Positions 1-6,899 of a stretch of DNA of 62,998 nucleotides are shown here, piece after piece. The stretch's first letter is position 1, and each line of letters starts with the position of its first letter. The notes under the pieces were generated by a model. The model was not told the DNA's origin. It searched no databases and worked only from the letters and a program-made list of their open reading frames with translations. The stretch spans positions 1 to 62,998 of the forward strand of contig NZ_JAINVH010000044.1 in NCBI RefSeq assembly GCF_020400825.1, given 5' to 3'. This DNA is from Streptomyces sp. HPF1205 (GTDB lineage Bacteria > Actinomycetota > Actinomycetes > Streptomycetales > Streptomycetaceae). The position numbers and the translations under genes are program-made.

Positions 1-918
1 ACTGACCCACCCGCCACCCCCGGAGGTGAGGCGGGGACAGCGCCCGCCGGTCCGCGAGACGGCGCCGAGGCGCGCGGGCCCGGAGACGTCCAGCAGGCCG
101 GTGCCGGCCGGCCCGCCCACCACGGACAGTGCCGGCACGACGGTCAGCCAGTTCAGCCAGGCGAAGTTGCCCGAGGCCACCAGCCACAACTGGGTGAGGA
201 CCATGAAGGCGGCGGCCACGCCCGCGGCGGGCCCCGGGACGAACAGCGCGAGGGGCGCGACGAGCTGCGCCACATGGTTCGCGGCGGTCTCCACCCGGTG
301 CGCCGGCTTCGGCAGGTGGTGGAAGAACCAGCTCAGCGGGCCCGGCATGGGCTGCGTCTCGTGGTGGTGGTACAGGCAGGTCAGGTCCCGCCAGCACCGG
401 TCGCCGCGCATCTTGATCAGCCCCGCGCCGAACTCCAGCCGGAACAGCAGCCAGCGCAGCAGCCACAGCACCGGGACCGGCGGGCCGACGGAGCCGTTGC
501 CCAGGAAGACCGCGAGGAACCCGGCCTCCAGCAGCAGCGACTCCCACCCGAAGGAGAACCACGTCTGGCCGACGTTGACGATCGACAGGTACAGCGCCCA
601 CAGCGCCGCCCACATCGTCATCGCCGCCCACAGCGGGACCCGGTCGGCGGCACCGGCCGCCACGGCGGCCGACAGCAGCGCACCCGCCCACGCGACCGCG
701 GCGAAGCAGCGGTCGCAGTAGTGCAGGTGGAAGACGCTGGGCGCGTCCCGGAACCGTACGGACGCCAGGTAGCGCGGCACCGGCATCAGGCCCCGCTCCC
801 CCAGCAGCGGGCGGAACTGAAGGGCGGCGCACAGGAACGCCAGCAGGTAGATCCCGGCCAGGCCGCGCTGGAACAGCAGCCTGCCCAGCCAGTAGTCGGC
901 ATCCGTGAACCATTCCAC
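1..918 (-). CDS. Lipase maturation factor-like membrane protein (3' end off the left edge)
   Basis: The first 306 codons of a polytopic membrane protein are visible; the rest lies beyond base 1. The family (LMF1/LMF2 in animals, with bacterial relatives of unknown role) helps fold secreted lipases in the eukaryotic ER; the bacterial function is not established. What I see: a GTG start at 918 with GGGGAG six bases upstream, an N-terminal LFQRGLAGIYLLAF segment, the block GQTWFSFGWESLLLEAGFLA at residues 117-136, and a second conserved block around 161-200 containing LEFGAGLIKMRGD and CLYHHHETQP, both typical of LMF proteins. At least five hydrophobic segments are apparent. It is transcribed away from the small acidic gene at 1055. 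Family assignment is confident; function in the bacterium is inferred only by name. Confidence 0.85.
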   Translation of the reverse strand, partial: MEWFTDADYWLGRLLFQRGLAGIYLLAFLCAALQFRPLLGERGLMPVPRYLASVRFRDAPSVFHLHYCDRCFAAVAWAGALLSAAVAAGAADRVPLWAAMTMWAALWALYLSIVNVGQTWFSFGWESLLLEAGFLAVFLGNGSVGPPVPVLWLLRWLLFRLEFGAGLIKMRGDRCWRDLTCLYHHHETQPMPGPLSWFFHHLPKPAHRVETAANHVAQLVAPLALFVPGPAAGVAAAFMVLTQLWLVASGNFAWLNWLTVVPALSVVGGPAGTGLLDVSGPARLGAVSRTGGRCPRLTSGGGGWVS

Positions 919-1054
919 GACGCTCTCCCCGCGGGCGGCCCTGTCGGCCCCAGGCTATCGGCTCGTCGCGGCCGGTCCCCGCAGCTCGCGCGGCGGGGCG
1001 TTTGCGCGCCGGCTGAGCGGGAACCCGCTGGGAGCCGATGGACGGAGGTGCGCC

Positions 1055-1183
1055 ATGACCGAGCCGACCCCTTCCCAGGCCGAGGGCGAACGCGACGACG
1101 AGCCGGAGCACGCCGACATTCCGCACACGGTCCCGTCGCAGGCCGAGGGCGAGCGCGAGGAGGACTCCGAGGACGACGACTGA
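1055..1183 (+). CDS. Small acidic protein, 42 residues, with a duplicated PSQAEGER motif
   Basis: A short gene starting at ATG 1055, six bases after a perfect GGAGG (1044-1048). The 42-residue product is almost entirely charged: Asp and Glu dominate, there is no hydrophobic core, and it ends in a run of Glu and Asp. The octapeptide PSQAEGER occurs twice (about residues 6-13 and 27-34), so the protein is essentially a 21-residue unit repeated, then an acidic tail. It is likely intrinsically disordered. I do not recognise a function. It is divergent from the lipase maturation factor-like gene and lies about 200 bases before the P-loop NTPase gene. The Shine-Dalgarno and codon bias support a real gene; its small size keeps confidence moderate. 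Confidence 0.6.
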   Translation: MTEPTPSQAEGERDDEPEHADIPHTVPSQAEGEREEDSEDDD

Positions 1184-1389
1184 GACGACCCAGGCGCGTG
1201 GATCCCGCGCGGGCCCGCGGTCGGCGCAGGGGTCGGCCCTGCCCGCGGGACGCGGGCCTGCCCGTGGTGCGGCCCCGCGTCCCGCCGTGACCGCGGCCAC
1301 CGGCTATCTGCCCCGACCCCCGTGCGCCCGCCACCCGTTCGTGGCACCATGTGGGCCCGCGTACACGGCGCTGAGGGGGGATCAGCAGC

Positions 1390-3465
1390 ATGCCCGGCGC
1401 ACCGGCCCGGCCACTGGGCATCGAGTCCATCGAGGATCTGGTACGGGACTGCTGGATACGTCCCGGAGGCGGCCACCGCGGCCGGCGGGGCCGGGACCTG
1501 CCGGTGGTGGTGCTGCTCGGGCGGCACGGCAGCGGCAAGACGAGCGTGCTGGAGTACCTCGCGTACCGTGCCTCGACCGCGCCGGTGGCGGGCCACGACT
1601 TCGCCTCCTACGCCCTGCGCCCCCACGAGGTGGCGGCCCGGCTGGCCTTCCGGCTGTCGATGAGGACCACGCACCAGCCGCGCCTGGCCTTCCCCCGCCT
1701 GGCGCACGGGCTGGTGGCCGCCGATCCCGAGTTACGGCTGGACACCAGCCGTCCCGGCCAGGCCCGCCGGCAGCTCGCCAAAGCGACGAAGGAGGCACGC
1801 CGGCACGACGTGGGGCGGCCGCTGGAGGCCCTGTCGGAGGGCGTGGGGCTGCTCAACGACTTCAACATCGTCCCGATCCCCGGCGTCGGCCTGCTGGCCA
1901 CACTGCTGCTGCGCGGCCTGGGCCCGCGCGTGCTGGGCGCGGCCTCGCAGGCCGGCCTCGACTGGTACGCGCAGGTGGGCGGGCACGACCCGCTCGACAC
2001 CCTGGCCGAGCTGAACCAGCGCGCCAGGAGCGAGGACCCGGCGGACATGGAATGGGTGGACCGGCTGCTGTGCGAGGCGTTCCTGTCCGACCTGCGCGCC
2101 GCGTACGACAGCAGGACCGGCGGTGCCCGCGACCGCAATTGCCTGGTGGTCCTGGACAACATCGACCACGGCGGCGGCACCCGTTTCCTGCGGCTGGTGC
2201 TGAGCGTCCGCGAGGCGCTGGCCGTCGCGGACGGCGGCTGCGATCCGCTGCTGGTGGTGGCGACCGCGTCGACCGCGCGTGCCGTGCCCGGCCCGTTCGA
2301 CCCCGGGCCGGCCGGGCTGCGCATCCGTGAGGCCGGCCGGGCGGGCTACGCGGACTGGCGCGCGGGCGTCCCGCAGTCCCCGGCGGACGCGTCCTGGTGG
2401 TGGTACTCGGTGCGGCTGCCGGACCTGACGGCCGGTCAGGTCTCCCAGCTGGGCGTGGCGGTCGCGCCCCGGCTGCCGGAGGCGACCCCGCTGGTGCACC
2501 GGCTGACGTACGGGCATCCGTGGAGCGTGGTGCGGATGCAGCGGGCGGTGGCCCGGATGATCGACCGGCCGGACGCGGACACGGCGCTGCGCGGCATCCT
2601 GGACTCCGGTCCGGTCGACCGGGACGCCCCGGACCGGACCACCCTGCGCCAGGAGGCGCTGCACTACCTGTTCCAGAGCACCCAGCCGGAGCACCTGCAG
2701 GGGCTGGTGACGTGCGCCGCCGCCCGGGACATGGACGCGGCGGTCAACTCGCCCCTGCTGGACGGCTTTCCCGGCCGGGTGCGGGAGAAGCTGCTGGAGG
2801 AGGCCGCGGAGCGGCTGTGCCTGGTGCCGCCGTTGTCGGAGGACGCGGGCACCCGGGGCGGCCGCGGCTCGGGCTACCTGCCGGTCACCGGCCCGGCCGC
2901 CCATCCGCACCCGCTCCCCGACTCCCCCGTCCTGCAGCCGTGGCTGTGGCAGCTCCTGCTGCGGGAGCTGGCCGGGCGCGGACCCCAGGACCCGTACCCC
3001 GACTGGGACACCGCCCACGAGCGGCTGTACGACTGGCACAAGGGCCGGGACGGGCACCTGCTCGACACGCACTACCACCAACTGGCGCTCGGGCGCCTGG
3101 AGGAGGTGGTCTCCCGGCTGGACGCCTCGCTGCGCGCCCTGCCCACGACGGCGTGGCTGTACGAGCTGTACGCGATCACCGCGGCGCCGATGCGCGAGCC
3201 GGTGGACGTGGCGGTCACCGCCTCGCAGCGCGCGGACCGCCTGGCCGGGGAGCTCGCGCCCGACGGCTTTCGCCGCAATCGCGCGCTGACGCTGCTGGTC
3301 ACCGCGCTGTGGCTGGCCGCCGATCCGCGCAACCGGCTGCCGAGCGCCCAGCCGGAGCTCAACTTCACGATCAGCGCCACCTTCCGGGACCTGGCGCTGC
3401 ACGCGGACGCCAACGGGGCCGTGCTGCGGTCGGAGGCGGCGCGGTACGAGGCGCGCACGGCGTGA
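1390..3465 (+). CDS. P-loop NTPase, STAND/ATPase-like, 691 residues
   Basis: A large cytoplasmic ATP/GTP-binding protein without a signal peptide or clear membrane segment. The Walker A motif is GRHGSGKTS at residues 44-52 and a Walker B-like strand CLVVLDNID lies near residue 250, followed by a sensor-like VVATAST strand. The C-terminal half is rich in Leu, Ala and Arg helices, as in signal-transduction NTPases, but I cannot name a specific effector domain. The start is ATG 1390, ten bases after GAGGGGGG. It is followed after about 100 bases of short tandem repeats by an orphan periplasmic-binding-like protein gene on the same strand. The pairing suggests a sensor module rather than a transporter, since no permease is present. 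Function is inferred and unproven. Confidence 0.8.
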   Translation: MPGAPARPLGIESIEDLVRDCWIRPGGGHRGRRGRDLPVVVLLGRHGSGKTSVLEYLAYRASTAPVAGHDFASYALRPHEVAARLAFRLSMRTTHQPRLAFPRLAHGLVAADPELRLDTSRPGQARRQLAKATKEARRHDVGRPLEALSEGVGLLNDFNIVPIPGVGLLATLLLRGLGPRVLGAASQAGLDWYAQVGGHDPLDTLAELNQRARSEDPADMEWVDRLLCEAFLSDLRAAYDSRTGGARDRNCLVVLDNIDHGGGTRFLRLVLSVREALAVADGGCDPLLVVATASTARAVPGPFDPGPAGLRIREAGRAGYADWRAGVPQSPADASWWWYSVRLPDLTAGQVSQLGVAVAPRLPEATPLVHRLTYGHPWSVVRMQRAVARMIDRPDADTALRGILDSGPVDRDAPDRTTLRQEALHYLFQSTQPEHLQGLVTCAAARDMDAAVNSPLLDGFPGRVREKLLEEAAERLCLVPPLSEDAGTRGGRGSGYLPVTGPAAHPHPLPDSPVLQPWLWQLLLRELAGRGPQDPYPDWDTAHERLYDWHKGRDGHLLDTHYHQLALGRLEEVVSRLDASLRALPTTAWLYELYAITAAPMREPVDVAVTASQRADRLAGELAPDGFRRNRALTLLVTALWLAADPRNRLPSAQPELNFTISATFRDLALHADANGAVLRSEAARYEARTA

Positions 3466-3519
3466 CCAGGACTGCAGGGACTGCAGGGACGGCAGGGACC
3501 ACCAGGACCACCGGAACCG
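3466..3519. repeat. Six imperfect 9-bp tandem repeats (consensus CAGGGACNN)
   Basis: Immediately after the NTPase stop codon come six head-to-tail 9-mers: ccaggactg, cagggactg, cagggacgg, cagggacca, ccaggacca, ccggaaccg. A looser GGGAC spacing continues towards the next start codon. The array lies between two co-directional genes. It may be a slippage-prone spacer; no regulatory role can be read from it. Confidence 0.7.
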
Positions 3520-3571
3520 CTGTCGTCAGCGGGACCGCCGGAACGACCGGGACACCGCAGGAGGTATCGCG

Positions 3572-5083
3572 ATGAGCGCGCACGCCCCGTCCTCACCCGG
3601 CACCTGGGATCCGCCGCGCCCCTGGTGGCGGGGCTGGCGCGGGATCACCGTGCTGGCGGCCGTCCTGGCGCTGCTCGGGTCCGGCGTGTACTGGCTGACC
3701 CGGCCGGCCGGCACCCGGTGCGCGGACGGTGTCGCCAAGGTGGGCGCGGACCACGCGTGCGTGGGCCTGACCGACGGCTCGTTCTCCTTCTCCCCCGACC
3801 TCGACGGCGTCTTCGGCCGGATCCACGCGGAGAACCGGCGGGTCGCCGCGGCGGCGGCCGCGCCGGGCGGCACCCCGTGGGTCGGCGTGGTCTACCTGAT
3901 GCCGATGGTGGCGACGGGAGCGGGCAGCACGTACAGCACCGACTCCATCAGGCACGAGCTGGAAGGGGCCTACCTGGCCCAGCAGTTGGCCAATCGCGGC
4001 TCCACGCTGCACATCCGGCTCTTCCTCGCGCACACCGGTTCCGACACCGCGCAGCGCGACTACACGCTCCGTCAGCTCGCCAAGCACCGGGACGCGGACC
4101 GCATCGTGGCGGCCGCGGGCCTGGGCACCAGCATCACCGCCACCCGGGACACGATCACGCGGATCACCGGTGACCTGCACATCGCCGCCTTCGGCTCGGT
4201 GCTCACGGCCGACAACCTGGCGGGCATACCGGGTCTGGTACGGGTGGCCCCGCCCAACGCCGACGAGGCGGCGGCGGCCGCCCAGTACCTGGCCAAGGGA
4301 CGGCCGAGGGTCCTGGTGATCCAGGACACCCGCTCCGACGACCTGTACACCAGGACCCTCGGCCAGCAGTTCCTCGCCCACTACCCCAAGGAGCTGCTGG
4401 CCGGCCCGACCATGACGTACGACTCGACGAAGCGCGCGGTGGCCACCTACTTCAGCCAGCAGATGGCCACCTTGTGCCTGGAGAACCCGGACGTCATCTA
4501 CTACGCGGGGCGCGGGGTCGACCTGGCCTCGCTGCTCACGCCGCTGGCCTCCCGCATCTGCGACAACCGCACCCTGCGCGTCCTGTCCGGGGACGACGTC
4601 TCCCAGGTCGCCCAGTCCCCGAGCGCCGACCAGGTCAGAAAGGCGCTGCAGCGCGGGCGGATCGAGCTGGTCTACACCGGGCTGGCCCACCCGGGCGCCT
4701 GGCAGGTGCGGCCGAAGGCGTACCTGCCCGCCGCCGTCGCGCCGTTCCAGCCCAAGGGCGAGTTCCGCGCCGACTTCCCCGGCGAGAGGCTCGACGACGG
4801 CCAGGCGATCATGGGGTACGACGCGATGGAGACCGCCAAGGCGGCCATCACGTACGCGGCCGCCGGCGGTTCCCAGGTGACGGGCGACGAGGTGATGCAG
4901 ATGCAGTCGCTGCTGTACGGGGCCAAGGCGGTGCCCGGCGCCAGTGGCATGATCTATCTGGACAACCCCGCCAGCCCCGGCGCGCCGCGCGACAAGGCCA
5001 TCCCGATGGTGAGGTTCGGGCCGGACGGATCGATCACCACCCTCGCGGTCTCCTCCAGCACGGGCGCGCCGCCGGACGCGTGA
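3572..5083 (+). CDS. Membrane-anchored type 1 periplasmic-binding-like protein (orphan ABC/LivK-like)
   Basis: A 503-residue protein with a cytoplasmic Pro/Trp-rich N-terminus, one membrane segment at about residues 24-41 (ITVLAAVLALLGSGVYWL), and a large extracytoplasmic domain that reads like a branched-chain amino-acid/receptor-type binding fold: GVVYLMPM, then an Ala-Gly-rich IVAAAGLGTS segment and a second lobe beginning near VRVAPPNADEA. There is no lipobox, so it stays anchored by an uncleaved signal anchor. AGGAGG lies seven bases before ATG 3572. No permease or ABC ATPase is adjacent; the upstream neighbour is a P-loop NTPase and the downstream neighbour a sigma-like gene. A ligand-sensing role for a signalling set is plausible but inferred. 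Confidence 0.78.
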   Translation: MSAHAPSSPGTWDPPRPWWRGWRGITVLAAVLALLGSGVYWLTRPAGTRCADGVAKVGADHACVGLTDGSFSFSPDLDGVFGRIHAENRRVAAAAAAPGGTPWVGVVYLMPMVATGAGSTYSTDSIRHELEGAYLAQQLANRGSTLHIRLFLAHTGSDTAQRDYTLRQLAKHRDADRIVAAAGLGTSITATRDTITRITGDLHIAAFGSVLTADNLAGIPGLVRVAPPNADEAAAAAQYLAKGRPRVLVIQDTRSDDLYTRTLGQQFLAHYPKELLAGPTMTYDSTKRAVATYFSQQMATLCLENPDVIYYAGRGVDLASLLTPLASRICDNRTLRVLSGDDVSQVAQSPSADQVRKALQRGRIELVYTGLAHPGAWQVRPKAYLPAAVAPFQPKGEFRADFPGERLDDGQAIMGYDAMETAKAAITYAAAGGSQVTGDEVMQMQSLLYGAKAVPGASGMIYLDNPASPGAPRDKAIPMVRFGPDGSITTLAVSSSTGAPPDA

Positions 5084-5223
5084 GGGGGGCTCCTTTCGTT
5101 CCGCGGGCCCATAGGCTGGGCCTATCGGTTCGATGACGGATCGGTGTTGGACATCGCGCCGATACGGCGGGAAGATCTGATCGATCATCGATCGGTGCTG
5201 AGCCACGGGACGGGGAGATCAGC

Positions 5224-5802
5224 ATGAGCACGGCGGTCCAGCCTTTCCACGACGTCACCGCGCGGGGCGGGGAGCGCTTCGAGCACGAGGTGCTGCCCCA
5301 TCTCGACCGCGTCTACGCCGGAGCGCTCCGGCTGACCGGCGGCGACCGGCCCGCGGCCGAGGCGCTGGTCCAGCGCGCGTTCGAGCGCGCCTTCCGGGAC
5401 TTCCACTGGGCCCGTCCCGCGACCGGGGTGCCGGCCTGGCTCTACCAGCACCTGGTCGGCGCATGGTTCGAGCGGGAGCCCTACGGGCGCGCGCCGCGCG
5501 GGGCCACCGCTTCCGTCCCCGGGGCCACCGCCGCCGGCCTCCCCCGGGCCGGCGGCGTCCGGGCGGACGGCGGGCTCCCCTGCGGTCCCGGCGTCCGCGA
5601 CGCGGTGGACGAGGTGGTGCGCGAGGCGATGGACGCCCTCGCCCCGATCGTCCGGTTCACCCTCTACCTCGCCGACGCCGAGGGCTACTCCAAGCACGAC
5701 ATGGCCCGCATCACCGAGGTGCCGCCCGGCATCGTGGAGGCCCGGGTCCACCGCGCCCACGCTCAGCTGGCGGACCGGCTGACGCGGTGGCTCGGCCGGT
5801 GA
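5224..5802 (+). CDS. ECF-type sigma factor-like protein, 192 residues
   Basis: A short protein with a sigma region 2-like helix pair at residues 15-70 (FEHEVLPHLDRVYAGALRLT, then AEALVQRAFERAFRDFHWAR) and a region 4-like helix-turn-helix near 150-190 (YSKHDMARITEVPPGIVEAR). The two are joined by an Ala/Gly/Pro linker. The usual acidic DAEDLVQE motif has become PAAEALVQR, so it is either a diverged sigma factor or a sigma-like regulator. ATG 5224 is preceded by GGGGAG. The 140-base upstream gap holds an imperfect direct repeat around GATCGGTG(T/C)TG and a small ATAGGC/GCCTAT hairpin at 5111-5125. It follows the NTPase and binding-protein genes on the same strand and converges on the esterase gene with only 25 bases between. 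Confidence 0.75.
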   Translation: MSTAVQPFHDVTARGGERFEHEVLPHLDRVYAGALRLTGGDRPAAEALVQRAFERAFRDFHWARPATGVPAWLYQHLVGAWFEREPYGRAPRGATASVPGATAAGLPRAGGVRADGGLPCGPGVRDAVDEVVREAMDALAPIVRFTLYLADAEGYSKHDMARITEVPPGIVEARVHRAHAQLADRLTRWLGR

Positions 5803-5827
5803 ACGGCGGGGCCGCGCCGGCCGCCGG

Positions 5828-6793
5828 TCACAGGTAGGCGGGCAGCCGGCGCAGCTGGACCGCTTCCTGGAACGCGCCGCCGCCCTCGTGGTCGTTGAAG
5901 TCGTAGACCTCGATCGTCTTGTCCTCGTGCGCCCAGGCGTTGAAGGCCGCGAAGACCGTCGACGGCGGGCAGGTCTGGTCCTCCAGCGCCACGGAGAACA
6001 CGGCCGGGGCCCGGCCGCGGGCCGCGAAGTGGACGCCGTCGAAGTAGGACAGCGTGCGCATCACCTGGCCGGTGCGGCCGCGGTGCGCCTTGAGGTACCG
6101 GCCCACCTCCCGGTACGGATCGCGGTCCGTGATCGTCGTCGCGCGCGGGAAGTCGCACAGGAAGGGCACGTCGGGCGCGATCACGGCCAGATCGGGCACC
6201 AGCCCGCCCACCGCTATGGTGATGCCGCCGCCCTGGCTGCCGCCGAGCACGGCGGTGCGCGCGGCGTCGGTCAGCGGGTGGGCGCGCGCCGCCTCCACCG
6301 CCCGTACCGCGTCGGTGAACACCCGCCGGTAGTAGTAGGTTTCGGGGTCCTCTATCCCCCTGGTCATGAAGCCGGGGTGGGCGGGCGCGCTGCCGACCGG
6401 GTCCGCGGTGTCGCCCGGAGCCCACCCGCTGCCCTGGCCACGGGTGTCCATCACGAAGTGCGCCCGGCCCGTCGACGCCCACAGCAGGTGGGTGTGCGGC
6501 AGGCTCCGCCCGCCGCCGTACCCGATGAACTCCACCACCACGGGCAGCGGGGCGGTGGTCGCGGCGGGCAGCACCAGCCAGCCCTTGACCGGGTGGCCGC
6601 CGAACCCGGCGAAGGTCACGTCGTACACCTCGACCGTCGACAGCCCGGTCTCGACCGGTTCGAAGCGTGCGTCCAGGTCGAAGGCGCGGGCCTCCTTGAG
6701 CGTCGTGCTCCAGAACGCGTCGAAGTCCCCGGGCTCGGTGCCCGCGCTGCGGTAATCGCGCAGCTCGTCGAGGGAAAGGTCGAACAGGGCCAT
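5828..6793 (-). CDS. Acetyl xylan esterase / cephalosporin-C deacetylase family (CE7) hydrolase
   Basis: A 321-residue alpha/beta hydrolase of the AXE1/CAH family, which removes acetyl groups from xylo-oligosaccharides and related small acetyl esters. Visible features: an N-terminal LSLDELRDYRSAGTEP segment typical of the family, a FIGYGGGRSLPH loop, the RGQGSG motif, the nucleophile elbow GGSQGGG with Ser near residue 186, and a C-terminal YDFNDHEGGG segment supplying the catalytic His. No signal peptide is seen, so it is probably cytoplasmic and acts on imported acetylated sugars. The start ATG 6793 has AAGGTGG eight to nine bases upstream; reading further upstream is possible but gives an Arg/Pro/Gly-rich extension unlike the family. 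It lies just downstream of the PBP gene, on the same strand, with about 105 bases between. Confidence 0.9.
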   Translation of the reverse strand: MALFDLSLDELRDYRSAGTEPGDFDAFWSTTLKEARAFDLDARFEPVETGLSTVEVYDVTFAGFGGHPVKGWLVLPAATTAPLPVVVEFIGYGGGRSLPHTHLLWASTGRAHFVMDTRGQGSGWAPGDTADPVGSAPAHPGFMTRGIEDPETYYYRRVFTDAVRAVEAARAHPLTDAARTAVLGGSQGGGITIAVGGLVPDLAVIAPDVPFLCDFPRATTITDRDPYREVGRYLKAHRGRTGQVMRTLSYFDGVHFAARGRAPAVFSVALEDQTCPPSTVFAAFNAWAHEDKTIEVYDFNDHEGGGAFQEAVQLRRLPAYL

Positions 6794-6899
6794 CTGGGAC
6801 CACCTTGTCGTGAGACGTTTCGCGTGGTCACACGGTAAGCGACCGGCGCCGGCGCCCGGAACGGGCGCCGGCCGGGCCGGCCCCACGGCCGGCCGGTGC

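Noticed and set aside
3466..3575. Possible small Thr/Gly-repeat protein in the gap before 3572
   Set aside because: It is the out-of-frame reading of 9-bp tandem repeats, with no ribosome site of its own.
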